Of a stretch of DNA of 64,000 nt, positions 8,708 through 19,024 are shown piece after piece. The translations under genes were made by a program, and so were the position numbers. Origin of the DNA: Deinococcus sp. JMULE3. Its GTDB lineage: Bacteria; Deinococcota; Deinococci; Deinococcales; Deinococcaceae. The DNA lies in assembly GCF_013337115.1 (NCBI RefSeq), contig NZ_SGWE01000004.1:620001-684000 (forward strand), in the 5' to 3' direction. Each line of letters starts with the position of its first letter. Position 1 is the stretch's first letter. The notes under the pieces are model-generated. The model had not been told where the DNA came from. It worked only from the letters and a program-made list of their open reading frames with translations, and did not search any database.

Positions 8708-10920
8708 TCGGCGATCACCTGCAGGTCACGATCGCCCGCGCGGCGGATTACGCGCGTGAGGCGGGGCATGAGCTGGTCACGCTGGAGCATCTGCTGCTGG
8801 CCCTGACGCACGATCCGGAGGCGCGGGAGGCGCTGCTGGCGGTGGGTGTGGATGTCGAGCGGCTGCGTGAGGATCTGCAGTCGCTGCTGGCGGAGTTCGA
8901 GGTGGTGCCGGACGCCGAGCCGGATTTCACGCTGGGCGTGCACCGGGTCGTGGAGGGCGCGGTGTTGCAGTTGCACGCCAGCGGGAAGGGGCATGAGGTC
9001 GCGGATGGCGCGCGGGTCCTCGTGGAACTGCTGGAGGAACCAGACAGTCCGGCCCGTTCGGCGCTGGAGGCGCGGGGGGCGTCGCGGCTGGACGTGCTGA
9101 GTTTCGTGTCGCACGGCGCGGCGAAGGTGCCGGGCCGTGACCGCGAGCGGCGCGTGGCGGGCGTGGACGGCCCGGCCCCCGAGGCGCCGGAGGCGGAGGT
9201 GGACCCGCTGGAGGCCTACGCGTCGGACCTGACGGCGCAGGCACGCGCCGGGGCGTTCGATCCGGTGATCGGGCGGACGTCGGAGCTGGAGCGGGTGGTG
9301 CATGTGCTGGCGCGGCGCGGGAAGAACAACCCGGTGCTGGTCGGCGAACCGGGCGTGGGCAAGACGGCGCTGGCCGAGGGCCTCGCGCAGCGGATCGTGG
9401 ACGGACAGGCGCCGGGCTTCCTGCGGGGCGCGTCGGTCTATGCGCTGGATCTGGGGGCGCTGCTGGCCGGGACGCGCTACCGGGGTGATTTCGAGGCGCG
9501 ACTCAAGGGCGTGCTGGCGGCGCTGGACGGGCAGAACGCGGTGCTGTTCATCGACGAGCTGCACACCCTGGTGGGCGCTGGGGCGACCGAGGGCGGCAGC
9601 GTGGACGCCGCGAACCTCCTCAAGCCCGCGCTGGCGCGGGGCAAGCTGCGGGTGCTGGGGGCGACCACCCCGGCGGAACTGCGGCACCTGGAGAAGGACC
9701 GGGCGCTGTGGCGCCGCTTCCAGACGGTCGAGGTGCCTGAGCCGTCCGAGGAGGACGCCCTGAAGATCGTGCAGGGCCTCGCCCCCCGCTATGAGGCGCA
9801 TCATGGGGTGACGTTCACGCCGGGCGCGCTGGACGCGGCGGTGCGGCTGTCGGTACGGCACCTGCGCGACCGCTTCCTGCCGGACAAGGCCATTGACGTG
9901 CTGGACGAGGCGGGCGCGGCGCGCAGCAGCGCCGGGAAGGGCGGCACCATCGACGTGCCGGACATCGAGGGCACGGTGGCCCGCATGGCGCGCGTCCCGC
10001 TGGGCGCCGTGAAGGCCGAGGAGGTCGCGTCCCTGGCGACCCTGGAGGCGGACCTGCGGGCGCGGGTGTTCGGGCAGGACGCGGCGGTGGGCGCCGTGGC
10101 GAGCGCCGTGAAACTGGCCCGCGCGGGGCTGCGCGACCCGCAGAAGCCGCAGGGGGCGTTCCTGTTCGCCGGGCCGACCGGGGTGGGCAAGACCGAACTG
10201 GCCCGCGCGCTGGCCGAGCGGCTGGGCATTCACCTGGCGCGCTTCGACATGAGCGAGTACCAGGAGGCGCACACGGTCGCGCGTCTGATCGGGGCGCCCC
10301 CCGGGTACGTGGGTTTCGACCAGGGGGGCCTGCTGACGGACGCCGTGGCGAAGCATCCGCACGCGGTGCTGCTGCTGGACGAGATCGAGAAGGCGCACCC
10401 GGACGTGTACAACGTGTTCCTGCAACTCATGGATCATGGGACGCTGACGGATCACACCGGGAAGAAGGTGGATGGGCGCGGCCTGATCTTGGTGTTCACG
10501 ACGAACGCCGGGGCGGCCGACGCCTCACGGCCCGCGCTGGGCTTCGGGCGCTCGGGCCGCGCGGGCGAGGAGTCCGAGGCGGTGAAACGCACGTTCACGC
10601 CGGAGTTCCGCAACCGCCTGGACGGCGTGCTGCACTTCGCGCCGCTGTCCCCGGACGTGATGGGCGGCGTGGTGGACAAGTTCATCCGGGAGTTGCAGGT
10701 GCAGTTGCAGGAGCGGGAGGTGGCCCTGACGGTCACCCCGGCGGCGCGGGCGCGGCTGGCGACGCTGGGCTACGACCCGCTGATGGGCGCGCGGCCCCTG
10801 GCGCGCGTGATCGAGGCGCAACTGAAGCGCCCGCTGGCGGACCTGATGCTCTTCGGGCGCCTGAAGGGTGGGGGGCGCGTGAAAGTAGGCGTCAAGGACG
10901 GCAGCTTTACCTTCAGTTAA
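8704..10920 (+). CDS. clpA: ClpA, ATP-dependent Clp protease unfoldase
   Basis: 738-residue double-AAA+ unfoldase that feeds substrates to ClpP. Double Clp-N repeat at about 1-140, first AAA module with Walker [10 protein letters not shown] and Walker B LFIDELHT near 215-285, second module with GPTGVGKTE and [12 protein letters not shown] near 490-565. The ClpP-docking loop position, before [10 protein letters not shown], reads LGFGRSG, an LGF version of the usual IGF/IGL. No coiled-coil middle domain is present, which separates it from ClpB/ClpC. The start overlaps clpS by 4 nt. Confidence 0.95.
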   Translation: MIGDHLQVTIARAADYAREAGHELVTLEHLLLALTHDPEAREALLAVGVDVERLREDLQSLLAEFEVVPDAEPDFTLGVHRVVEGAVLQLHASGKGHEVADGARVLVELLEEPDSPARSALEARGASRLDVLSFVSHGAAKVPGRDRERRVAGVDGPAPEAPEAEVDPLEAYASDLTAQARAGAFDPVIGRTSELERVVHVLARRGKNNPVLVGEPGVGKTALAEGLAQRIVDGQAPGFLRGASVYALDLGALLAGTRYRGDFEARLKGVLAALDGQNAVLFIDELHTLVGAGATEGGSVDAANLLKPALARGKLRVLGATTPAELRHLEKDRALWRRFQTVEVPEPSEEDALKIVQGLAPRYEAHHGVTFTPGALDAAVRLSVRHLRDRFLPDKAIDVLDEAGAARSSAGKGGTIDVPDIEGTVARMARVPLGAVKAEEVASLATLEADLRARVFGQDAAVGAVASAVKLARAGLRDPQKPQGAFLFAGPTGVGKTELARALAERLGIHLARFDMSEYQEAHTVARLIGAPPGYVGFDQGGLLTDAVAKHPHAVLLLDEIEKAHPDVYNVFLQLMDHGTLTDHTGKKVDGRGLILVFTTNAGAADASRPALGFGRSGRAGEESEAVKRTFTPEFRNRLDGVLHFAPLSPDVMGGVVDKFIRELQVQLQEREVALTVTPAARARLATLGYDPLMGARPLARVIEAQLKRPLADLMLFGRLKGGGRVKVGVKDGSFTFS

Positions 10921-10996
10921 GTCCCCGCATTGGACGTAAAGACTCCCTGGGTTTCTCCTCACATGAGAAGGCTGGGGAATCGGGAAGATGACAGGC

Positions 10997-11473
10997 ATGA
11001 AACCCACCCTGCTGGCCCTCCTGACCGCTGCCCTCCTCGCCTCCTGCGCGCCCAAGACGGAAACCACCACCACCGAAGACGGCACCACCGTCGAGACCAC
11101 CACCGACACGACCGGCGTGGACAACCCTGTTGCCGAGGGCGAAGGCGCCGTCGATAACGCTGAAGACCCCGGTGTCGACAGCACCATGACCAACGACGAC
11201 GACGCCAACATGAGCGAAGAGGTCGACATGGCCGTGGGCGACGGCCTGGAAGGCACCGTGACCGACTTCGACGGCACCGCCCAGACCTTCACCCTGAACG
11301 AGAACGACGCCAACTACGCCGTGACCATCACCCCCGACACCGTCTTCGAAGGTGCGGCCACCACCGCCGAGGAATTCTTCGGCACTGACCGTGCCGACGC
11401 CAGCGTCGCGGTCGAAGGTGAAATCGACGAGGCCGCCAGCACCCTGACCGCCAACAAGATCACCCTCAACTAA
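10997..11473 (+). CDS. Lipoprotein, DUF5666-like, acidic Thr-rich N-terminus
   Basis: 158 residues with a signal peptide ending in lipobox LLASC (lipidated Cys17). Residues 18-80 form a Thr/Asp/Glu-rich, probably disordered spacer; the last 75 residues form a beta-rich module (GTVTDFDGTAQTFTLN, VTITPDTVFEG) resembling DUF5666. Two in-frame ATGs exist; 10997 is preferred because GGGAAG (10982-10987) is 9 nt away, whereas it directly abuts the ATG at 10988. It is surface-anchored; function unknown. A UUCG-type terminator follows. Confidence 0.75.
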   Translation: MKPTLLALLTAALLASCAPKTETTTTEDGTTVETTTDTTGVDNPVAEGEGAVDNAEDPGVDSTMTNDDDANMSEEVDMAVGDGLEGTVTDFDGTAQTFTLNENDANYAVTITPDTVFEGAATTAEEFFGTDRADASVAVEGEIDEAASTLTANKITLN

Positions 11474-11489
11474 GGCGCCTCGCGCCGGG

Positions 11490-11511
11490 CCGGGTTCCTT
11501 CGGGAGCCCGG
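11490..11511 (+). terminator. Rho-independent terminator with TTCG loop
   Basis: CCGGGTTCC / GGAGCCCGG stem (one G-T pair) closed by a TTCG tetraloop and followed by TTTCT; ends the lipoprotein gene. Confidence 0.8.
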
Positions 11512-11538
11512 TTTCTGCTGTGCCGTTACCCTGAGGAG

Positions 11539-12105
11539 GTGACCGATATCCTCATCCGCCCGGCCCACCCGTTCGACGCGGCGTTCGCCGTGCCACTGAT
11601 CCAGGCCACCATTGGCCGGATCGGGCACGCACTGACGGGCGTGACGGACGACGTGGCCGCCGAACGGACCCTCCTGGGCTTCTACCCGCTGCGCGGGAAC
11701 CGCCTGAGTTTCGAGCATCAGCTGATCGCGCAGTCGCCTGCCGGGGAGCCGCTGGGGCTGATCCTCGCGTATCCCGGCGATCACGCCGAGGCGCTGGACG
11801 ATCCCTTCCGCGAGCGGCTGCGTGCCCTGGGCCTGCCGGGTCACGTCGAATCCGAGGGCACACCCGGCGAGCTGTACGTGGATACCCTGGCCGTCACGGA
11901 GGCCGCGCGGGGACGGGGCATCGGGGCTCGGCTGCTGGACGCAGCAGCGGACCGGGCCGTGACGCTGGGTCTGCACCGGGTGGGCCTCCTGGTCGAGGAC
12001 GGCAACCCGGCGGCGCGGCTGTACGCCCGGCAGGGCTTCCGACCGGCGGGGACACGGGCGCTGGCGGGGGGCACGTACACGCATCTGGTGCGGGACCTGA
12101 GCTGA
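11539..12105 (+). CDS. GNAT-family N-acetyltransferase
   Basis: 188 residues. Acetyl-CoA binding motif RGRGIGARLLDAA near 128-140 after the beta strand LYVDTLAV, and the C-terminal NPAARLYARQGFRPAG motif near 157-172 typical of GNAT enzymes. The substrate is unknown. The GTG start at 11539 is set by GAGGAG directly upstream. It has a Shine-Dalgarno, unlike many neighbours. The gene stands alone between a terminator and the LCP gene. Confidence 0.85.
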   Translation: MTDILIRPAHPFDAAFAVPLIQATIGRIGHALTGVTDDVAAERTLLGFYPLRGNRLSFEHQLIAQSPAGEPLGLILAYPGDHAEALDDPFRERLRALGLPGHVESEGTPGELYVDTLAVTEAARGRGIGARLLDAAADRAVTLGLHRVGLLVEDGNPAARLYARQGFRPAGTRALAGGTYTHLVRDLS

Positions 12106-12147
12106 AGGTCCCCCTTACGGTTGATCCGCATGGGGGGCGCCGGGCGG

Positions 12148-12153
12148 TATGCT
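12148..12153 (+). promoter_or_regulatory. TANNNT box (TATGCT) of LCP gene
   Basis: TATGCT ends 6 nt before GTG 12160 and is the reason for choosing that start over ATG 12130 or TTG 12121. Confidence 0.55.
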
Positions 12154-12159
12154 CCGCGC

Positions 12160-13305
12160 GTGCGCACTCCGGTTGTGGTTGGTCTGGTCGTCCTGGCGGG
12201 CGTGGTGGCGGTCGTGTCACCCGCCGCGCCGTTTCTCGCGCGGTACGGCACGCTGCCGCGCAAGGCCGAAGGGCCGGTGAATCTGGTGCTGGCGGGCGTG
12301 GACGTGGAGTACAACGAGAGTGCCCCGGTGTGGCCTTACCCGGCCCAGCCGGAATCGTACCGGGGCCGGACGGACACGATCATGCTGGCGCAGGCGTGGC
12401 CGGACGGACGGGTGAACCTGCTGAGCATCCCGCGCGACTCGTGGGTGAACGTCCCGCAGTCCGGGTGGGGCAAGATCAACGGCGCGAACCGCAGCGGCGG
12501 CCCCGAGGGCCTGATGCGCGCCGTGCAGGACCTGACGGGCCTGCCGGTGGACGGGTACGCGCTGCTCAGCCTGAACGCCGTGCCCGCCCTGACGGACGCG
12601 GCGGGGGGCGTGACGGTGGACGTGGGGCAGGCCATGAAGTACGACGACAACGCCGGGAACCTGCACATCGACCTGAAGCCCGGGCGGCAGCGCCTGAGTG
12701 GCGAGCAGATGGTGGGTTTCCTGCGCTTCCGGCATGACAACCTGGGTGATATCGGGCGGATCGGGCGGCAGCAGCAGTTCGTTGGGGCGCTGGGCGCGCA
12801 GGTGCGCAATCCGCTGAACGCGTGGCGACTCCCGCTGATGGTCGCGGCGGTGGACCGGAACATGAAGTCGAACCTGACCCGCGCGCAGGTGGCGGCGCTG
12901 ATGGGCGCGGGCCTGAGCGGCGTGCAGATCAAGACGCATCAGGTGCCCGGTGACTTCGGGTACCGGGGCGCGGCGAGCATCTGGGAGGTGGACCGCGCCG
13001 CGCTGGGGGCGCTGATCGCCAGGGAGTTCCGTGACCCGAACGATCCGCGGTCGCTGGGCGTGGCGGTCGTGAACACCGACGCCCCGGACGGCAGTGCGCG
13101 CCGCCTGAAGGAACGGCTGGAGGGCCTGGGCTACGCGAACGTCTGGATCGTGAACGAGACGCGCGGCCCCGCGAAGACCACCGCGTCGGGCGCGGCGGCG
13201 GCGCGGGTGCTGCGCGACGTGGGCTTCGGGACGGTCAACGATCAGCCCCTGGCCTCCGGCGCGGACGTGACGGTGCGCCTGGGCTCAGACACGCCCTCAC
13301 CCTGA
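12160..13305 (+). CDS. LytR-CpsA-Psr (LCP) family protein
   Basis: 381 residues: a single N-terminal membrane helix (about 5-24), the LCP catalytic domain (about 40-270) with RTDTIMLAQA, the arginine-containing LLSIPRDSWV segment and LRFRHD near 190, and a C-terminal LytR_C domain (about 295-380). LCP enzymes transfer undecaprenyl-linked glycopolymers to the cell wall on the outer face of the membrane. The GTG start at 12160 is chosen from the leaderless box. It is monocistronic; the IS-bearing region begins 30 bp downstream. Confidence 0.88.
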   Translation: MRTPVVVGLVVLAGVVAVVSPAAPFLARYGTLPRKAEGPVNLVLAGVDVEYNESAPVWPYPAQPESYRGRTDTIMLAQAWPDGRVNLLSIPRDSWVNVPQSGWGKINGANRSGGPEGLMRAVQDLTGLPVDGYALLSLNAVPALTDAAGGVTVDVGQAMKYDDNAGNLHIDLKPGRQRLSGEQMVGFLRFRHDNLGDIGRIGRQQQFVGALGAQVRNPLNAWRLPLMVAAVDRNMKSNLTRAQVAALMGAGLSGVQIKTHQVPGDFGYRGAASIWEVDRAALGALIAREFRDPNDPRSLGVAVVNTDAPDGSARRLKERLEGLGYANVWIVNETRGPAKTTASGAAAARVLRDVGFGTVNDQPLASGADVTVRLGSDTPSP

Positions 13306-13508
13306 AGGGAAATGGGAATCGAATTTTTCACCCCTGGCAGGACCACAGGACAGCGTGGAGTGGTCTGGAAGGGCACGTTCAGGCGATTTCGACCCCGGAT
13401 ACGGCCTCAACATGCTCAGTCATGCCGTGATGCCTCACATGCCATCAATGCTGTCTGAGACAGGCTTCAAAGTGTCTCGTGACCCGAAGCCGAGATGGTG
13501 AGAACTGA

Positions 13509-14633
13509 AGACCTGTTGCGCAGTAGTTGAAGGATCAGTGGGGAGCCGCGAATCGGCTCCCCACTGATCTGTCCCTACGCTCAGGGCGTGCAGAGGTGGT
13601 GGCGGCGTTGCCAACGGAGATTGACGAGTCCGGCGACACACCCCCACATCACGCCGTGCTGTGAGGTCCGATTCCTGAAAAACTCCTTGCAGACGCGAAA
13701 TTTCTTGATGCGGCCGATGGCATTCTCAGCGCTGATCCGCACCTTGGAGATCAGCCGATTCAGCTCACGTTGCTCCTTGCTCAACTCGCCGTTCTTCGGT
13801 CGTTTGGCGGGCACGATGGTTTCCCAGTCCGGATAGACCTTCTCCATTCCGGTATAGCCCCGGTCTCCCCACACCCGGACGTGCCTGGGCAGTCGGTTCA
13901 TCAGTCGGGAACGTCGCAGCACCTTCATGTCGTGGGTGCGACCGCTGGCGGTCGCACTGAGGTGCACGATCTGTCCTTCGGGCGTCACCGCCACCTGGGT
14001 TTTCAGGGTATGGGTCCTTTTCTTGACGCTGTAAAAGCGCTTCTTGTCCTTGGGCCGCCCGACCGCCTTCTTGCCGGGGTTCTCCCCCTTCTTCACTTTC
14101 GGCTGCCCGCGAGGTTGCTCAGTCCCATCCACGATCACGTCGGTCAGTTCGGGGAAGATCTCCAGAAACTCCTCCAGAGAGCGTATTTTCCTCGGGTTCC
14201 TGCTCGCCCCTCCAGGAGCCTCATCCGGCTCGGCCTGGAGCGTCCGGGGACGGAGGGGAGCAGGCAACGCCTGCTCCAGGACCGGCAGCAGGGCATGGAT
14301 GTTCCGGCAGATGTTCGCCGCGTCCAGATCGAACAGGATGCCCAGAACATGCATGGTGAAGTACTGTCGCAGATAGAGCAGCGTGACCAGCAGTCGCTGG
14401 CTGAGGTCGAGCTTGAAGGTGTTGCCCGCTCCGATGCGCCGGACCCGTCCGGCGCGGGAAAGGGAGCGGTGATGACTCCGTTCCCACAAGGGCTCCAGTT
14501 CAATCAGCAGCTGGTCAAACTCGGCAGGACTCAACCCCACCAGCCGTTCAAAGGACCGCCCCCTGGATTTCAGCTTCTCAAGCCGCAACACCCTTGAACC
14601 TACCTGCTCCGACCTCTACTGCGCAACAGGTCT
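13509..14633 (-). mobile_element. IS5-family insertion sequence (1125 bp), TSD TGA
   Basis: Perfect 18-bp terminal inverted repeats AGACCTGTTGCGCAGTAG at 13509-13526 and 14616-14633, flanked by TGA at 13506-13508 and 14634-14636. A 3-bp TNA duplication fits the IS1031/ISL2-like groups of the IS5 family. It carries one intact transposase gene. Its ends do not resemble the TACGG ends of the MITEs in this window, so it is probably not their transposase source. Confidence 0.88.
13581..14591 (-). CDS. IS5-family transposase (DDE_Tnp_4 type), intact
   Basis: 336 residues, catalysing cut-and-paste transposition of the surrounding element. An N-terminal helical DNA-binding region (about 50-105) precedes the RNase-H-like DDE domain. 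The likely triad is D in IVDGTE near 155, D in WGDRGYTG near 245 and E in ISAENAIGR near 295; the basic stretch [21 protein letters not shown] lies between. GTG at 14591 gives the full frame and there is no internal stop, so it may be active. The gene ends 72 bp before the left terminal repeat. Confidence 0.88.
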   Translation of the reverse strand: MLRLEKLKSRGRSFERLVGLSPAEFDQLLIELEPLWERSHHRSLSRAGRVRRIGAGNTFKLDLSQRLLVTLLYLRQYFTMHVLGILFDLDAANICRNIHALLPVLEQALPAPLRPRTLQAEPDEAPGGASRNPRKIRSLEEFLEIFPELTDVIVDGTEQPRGQPKVKKGENPGKKAVGRPKDKKRFYSVKKRTHTLKTQVAVTPEGQIVHLSATASGRTHDMKVLRRSRLMNRLPRHVRVWGDRGYTGMEKVYPDWETIVPAKRPKNGELSKEQRELNRLISKVRISAENAIGRIKKFRVCKEFFRNRTSQHGVMWGCVAGLVNLRWQRRHHLCTP

Positions 14634-14766
14634 TGAAAGCACATGACTCGCTGTGATAACCACGCGCGCCCCATTCTGGTGTTCCACGCTGTCCTGTGGT
14701 CCTACCCGCCCCCTTGATACAAGAAGTAATGAGGATAATTTCTCGAGAAGGACTAGTGCTTCCTAG

Positions 14767-15225
14767 ATGAAAATAATTCCTAATCCAAAAAGAGTCCGAC
14801 GTGGTGATATATTTGGCTTTGAACTCCGGAATGGCAAGTGGGTCGTTGGTATTGTGATTCATATTTCAAAAATATTTACAAGTGCTATGCTTATAAGCTT
14901 TTTTGATAAAGAATATGATTCGCCAGATGATATTTCAGTTGATTCACTCGGCGATCAAATGATTATTATCGGCAGAAAATCCCTTCCAAACTATACAGGC
15001 AAAGCCATTCTAACAAAGGGTCCATTTAAATATCTAGGAAATTATCCAGAAATTGCATATAGCATACCCTTGCCAGTTTTAGGTCAGGGGCGAGCATACT
15101 ATAGAGGAGACGACGTGATAGATATTTCTGAAGTAGATGATGAAGAATATTTAGGTCCTATTATTGGATTAGGTTTGCTATCTATAGAAGAGGATTTATT
15201 TGAATATTTCAAAAGAAATCGATAA
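14767..15225 (+). CDS. Imm26-like immunity protein, low-G+C orphan
   Basis: 152 residues. The N-terminal pattern RRGDIFGFEL..GKWVVGIVI (about 11-32) resembles the Imm26 family of polymorphic-toxin immunity proteins, and the acidic C-terminus (ISEVDDEEY) is compatible with binding a basic nuclease toxin. The gene is visibly A/T-rich (codons such as ATA, TTA, AAA are common) in an otherwise 70% G+C window, so it was probably acquired recently. No toxin gene is adjacent; the IS element lies 64 bp beyond its outer repeat. Family assignment is from pattern memory only. Confidence 0.5.
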   Translation: MKIIPNPKRVRRGDIFGFELRNGKWVVGIVIHISKIFTSAMLISFFDKEYDSPDDISVDSLGDQMIIIGRKSLPNYTGKAILTKGPFKYLGNYPEIAYSIPLPVLGQGRAYYRGDDVIDISEVDDEEYLGPIIGLGLLSIEEDLFEYFKRNR

Positions 15226-15314
15226 TAAATAATATTGGTGCTTTCTGATAAGTGAGTAACCCCGTTTAGGGCTCGTATCATGAGCTGCTCAGCGGCTCCC
15301 AGAAGGCAAAAAAT

Positions 15315-15342
15315 GGAGACGGCATGGCTAGATACCGTCTCC
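15315..15342 (-). terminator. Terminator-like hairpin, best oriented on the minus strand
   Basis: GGAGACGG pairs with CCGTCTCC. On the minus strand the stem is followed by ATTTTTT, a classic T tract; on the plus strand it is followed by ACCACAGTTTATTT, so it may work both ways for the orphan gene. Confidence 0.5.
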
Positions 15343-15531
15343 ACCACAGTTTATTTATAACGGCATAAGTCCGAATCCATGAGATGCTGAGGCAGGCCAA
15401 TGTACCGAACTCGTTGCTAGGCCGTCACCAGCTTCGCTTTCAGCCCGCCCACCGAGCGGGCACAGAAATTCCCCAGCAGACCATCCTTTCCCACTGCCCC
15501 CTCCCCCCTTGATCTGAAACGATTCAGAAGG

Positions 15532-15537
15532 TACTGT
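15532..15537 (+). promoter_or_regulatory. TANNNT box (TACTGT) of GH13 gene
   Basis: TACTGT ends 7 nt before ATG 15545, which fixes that start over the upstream in-frame codon at 15536. Confidence 0.55.
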
Positions 15538-15544
15538 GCTGGGC

Positions 15545-17141
<1,597 letters not shown>

Positions 17142-17143
<2 letters not shown>

Positions 17144-17169
17144 TGGGCAGGAGGAAGTGGGGAGTGGGA
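17142..17169 (+). repeat. Heptamer repeat locus 1 (AGTGGGN x4)
   Basis: Four 7-mers, AGTGGGC, AGGAGGA, AGTGGGG, AGTGGGA, starting inside the GH13 stop codon. Same family as loci at 20846, 22111, 24006 and 42243. The inverted partner arm is missing here. Confidence 0.7.
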
Positions 17170-17182
17170 AAGGCAGAGGCGA

Positions 17183-17212
17183 GGGGGAGGTTGTCCGGTG
17201 ACAGCCTCCCCC
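17183..17212 (+). terminator. Strong bidirectional hairpin between convergent genes
   Basis: GGGGGAGGTTGTC pairs with GACAGCCTCCCCC around a CGGT loop (13 bp, one G-T pair). It separates the GH13 gene from the convergent gene ending at 17224. Confidence 0.65.
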
Positions 17213-17223
17213 CTCCTCTGCTG

Positions 17224-17601
17224 CTACGGCACGCGGGGGTGGATGTTCGCGCTGATCGCATCGGCGCTGTACAGGCACTCGTCGGGATACACCGTGACGC
17301 GACCGCCGTCGCGACTCGTCAGTTCACCCCGCACCTGCCACAGCTCCGGGGTGAGGGCCTTCACGCCGGTCAGCCGGTTGGACTGCCCATCTGCCCCGTG
17401 ATACTGCTTGGCCAGGACGCGGCGCGCGAAGCTCACGCACTGCTGCGTGAGCGCCTGCGGCTCCGGCAGCGGGTCGTCCGGGGGGAGAGTCACCGCAGGG
17501 GGCGGCGCCGTCCTCGCGTCACGCTTCGCCCGCAGTCCAGCCCCGAGCGTCACGGCCAGCAGGCCGCCCGTCGGCATCACAACTGTCCTCTGCACGGTCA
17601 T
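17224..17601 (-). CDS. Hypothetical protein
   Basis: 125 residues, not recognised. It begins with a short hydrophobic stretch (about 9-22) that could be a signal or anchor, then a Pro-rich segment, then a compact mixed domain with CVSFARRVL and VYPDECLYSADA. ATG 17601 has GGGAGG 5 nt upstream; ATG 17577 is an alternative. Convergent with the GH13 gene. Confidence 0.55.
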   Translation of the reverse strand: MTVQRTVVMPTGGLLAVTLGAGLRAKRDARTAPPPAVTLPPDDPLPEPQALTQQCVSFARRVLAKQYHGADGQSNRLTGVKALTPELWQVRGELTSRDGGRVTVYPDECLYSADAISANIHPRVP

Positions 17602-17677
17602 CCCAGCCTCCCCCAGTCAGGAGGGGGTGGGTCCGTCACGCGACGACACCCACCCCCTCCAGTTCCTACGTCCGGCG

Positions 17678-18268
17678 TCAGGCCATGCGGCGGGCCTGCA
17701 TGACCTTCAGCAGCACGGGCACGATGCTGATCACGACGACGCCCCCCACGATGAACAGGATGTAGCGGTCCAGGTGGGGGATGCGGTCGCCCAGGAAGTA
17801 CCCCAGCGCGGGGACGCTGACGCCCCACAGGATGGCGCCGAGGATGTTGTACAGCGTGAACGGCGCCAGGGGCATGCGGCTCACGCCCGCCATGGTGGGC
17901 ACCAGGGTCCGGACGACGGGCACGAAGCGGGCCAGGACGACGGCCAGCCAGCCGTACCGCGCGAAGAACAGTTCGGCGCGGGTCACGTACTCGGGTTTGA
18001 AGTACCGGGCGTCCTGATTGGCGAACACGCGCGGCCCGAACCGCCCACCGATGAAGTACCCGGCGACGCAGCCCAGGATCGCGCCCGCGACGACGGCGGC
18101 CATGACACCGCCCAGGCTCAGGGCTCCACCAGCGGCCAGCACCCCGGCGGCCAGCAGCAGGGTGTCGCCGGGCAGGAAGAAGCCCAGCAGCAGGCCCGTC
18201 TCGGCGAAGACGATGGCGAACAGGCCCACGTAGGACGCGGAGAGGATCAGGCTGGTCAGGTCGTGCAT
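17678..18268 (-). CDS. DedA-family membrane protein
   Basis: 196 residues with four to six membrane helices and DedA (SNARE-associated / VTT) hallmarks: [15 protein letters not shown] near 20-34, the GYFIGGRFG segment near 70, and [15 protein letters not shown] near 115-129 with the conserved F..R.P..R pattern. DedA proteins are linked to lipid-carrier flipping and membrane homeostasis; the substrate here is unknown. ATG 18268 is preferred over the upstream in-frame start because TAGCCT (18277-18282) ends 8 nt before it. Confidence 0.88.
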   Translation of the reverse strand: MHDLTSLILSASYVGLFAIVFAETGLLLGFFLPGDTLLLAAGVLAAGGALSLGGVMAAVVAGAILGCVAGYFIGGRFGPRVFANQDARYFKPEYVTRAELFFARYGWLAVVLARFVPVVRTLVPTMAGVSRMPLAPFTLYNILGAILWGVSVPALGYFLGDRIPHLDRYILFIVGGVVVISIVPVLLKVMQARRMA

Positions 18269-18276
18269 ACCCGCGC

Positions 18277-18282
18277 AGGCTA
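18277..18282 (-). promoter_or_regulatory. TANNNT box (TAGCCT) of DedA gene
   Basis: TAGCCT on the minus strand, 8 nt before ATG 18268. Confidence 0.5.
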
Positions 18283-18367
18283 GCGTGCCGCCCGGCACGG
18301 GCGCGTCACTCGCAGGGCGGAGGCCGGTTCATGAAGGGGCGTGCCGCAGGGTCCGCGTGATGAAGGT

Positions 18368-18940
18368 TCAGCGGGCGCGGAGGTTGGTGGTGTTCCCGGC
18401 GGTGTCGGTCACCACGATGTCGGCCCAGATGCCGGTCGTCTCGGCGTAGAACTCGACCTCCCTGCCAGGGGTGATGTTCAGGCGGTTGCCGTCCACGCTG
18501 ACCTGCGCCACGCGGACGTTGTCCGTGGCGACGCCCGAGACGCGGATGACGTTCCCGGTACGTTCGAAGCGGGTGACCTTCACGGCAGGCCGGGTGGGGT
18601 CCACGCTGACGGGCAGCACGAACTTCGCCTCGTTCCCGGCGGCGTCGCGGGCGGTGATGGTGTACTGCCCGGTGGGAGTGGAGAGCACCGCCTGGAACTG
18701 GAAGCGGGCGATCTTGCGGCTGCCGGGCTGGATGGGCACGCTCCTGCCGTCCACCTGGATGTCCGTGACGCCCGTGTCGTCCAGGACGTAGCCCTGCACG
18801 AGGAAGCCGTTGGCGCTGCGGGTGGCGCCGGTGTCGGTGACGCTGATGCGCGGCGTGAAGTTGTCGGTGGTGCGGGCGCAGCTGCCCAGCGTGAGGATCA
18901 GGCTGGCTCCCAGCAGGGCGAGGAGGGGGGCTCGGCGCAT
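18368..18940 (-). CDS. Lipoprotein with two Ig-like modules
   Basis: 190 residues. The signal peptide ends in lipobox LGSC near residue 21. Two tandem beta-sandwich modules follow, each with the D(D/N)xGVTDIQVDGRSV / DNVRVAQVSVDGNRL pattern and an internal DxAGNExx motif (about 35-115 and 115-190). The open frame extends far upstream on this strand but that part is the shadow of hisZ; ATG 18940 with TATACT (18950-18955) 9 nt upstream is the real start. Likely surface-exposed; binding partner unknown. Confidence 0.75.
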   Translation of the reverse strand: MRRAPLLALLGASLILTLGSCARTTDNFTPRISVTDTGATRSANGFLVQGYVLDDTGVTDIQVDGRSVPIQPGSRKIARFQFQAVLSTPTGQYTITARDAAGNEAKFVLPVSVDPTRPAVKVTRFERTGNVIRVSGVATDNVRVAQVSVDGNRLNITPGREVEFYAETTGIWADIVVTDTAGNTTNLRAR

Positions 18941-19011
18941 AGTGCGGGCAGTATACGCGCCGCGCACGGGGCGTTCAGACCGGGGTGACGGTGGGCGGCG
19001 CGGGTGGCGCT

Positions 19012-19017
19012 TAGAAT
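19012..19017 (+). promoter_or_regulatory. TANNNT box (TAGAAT) of hisZ-hisG
   Basis: TAGAAT ends 7 nt before GTG 19025 and fixes the hisZ start. Confidence 0.55.
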
Positions 19018-19024
19018 GCCGGGC

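Larger units (their letters stand above)
13339..14703 (+). mobile_element. Older 237-bp inverted-repeat element, interrupted by an IS5-type element
   Basis: A perfect 21-bp inverted pair, AGGACCACAGGACAGCGTGGA at 13339-13359 and its complement at 14683-14703, brackets the IS. Removing the IS (13509-14633) and one TGA duplication leaves 237 bp with no coding frame, so it is a MITE or a deleted IS remnant into which the IS later jumped. I could not identify a convincing target duplication outside the 21-bp ends. Confidence 0.6.
15226..15544. other. 319-bp gap between the A/T-rich gene and GH13 gene
   Basis: No coding frame with support. It holds the hairpin at 15315-15342 and, at its right end, the TACTGT box of the GH13 gene. 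Base composition changes from A/T-rich to normal at about 15365, which probably marks the right edge of the acquired DNA. Confidence 0.5.

Noticed and set aside
8575..10455. A 626-codon minus-strand frame opposite clpA
   Set aside because: His/Arg/Gln-rich shadow of clpA with no recognisable protein features.
10921..10996. Small gene or riboswitch between clpA and the lipoprotein gene
   Set aside because: No open frame with a ribosome binding site and no conserved riboswitch core seen in 76 bp.
13509..14633. IS5-type element as the source of the MITEs
   Set aside because: Its terminal repeat AGACCTGTTGCGC shares nothing with the MITE end TACGGAnTCCG, although both use TNA targets.
13330..14712. 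A target duplication outside the 21-bp inverted repeat
   Set aside because: Flanks CCCCTGGC and ACCCGCCC do not match at any short length adjacent to the ends, so no duplication is claimed.
15361..15530. A tRNA or tRNA remnant near the edge of the A/T-rich region
   Set aside because: A GTCCGAATCC string resembles a T-loop, but no acceptor, D or anticodon stems can be paired with it.
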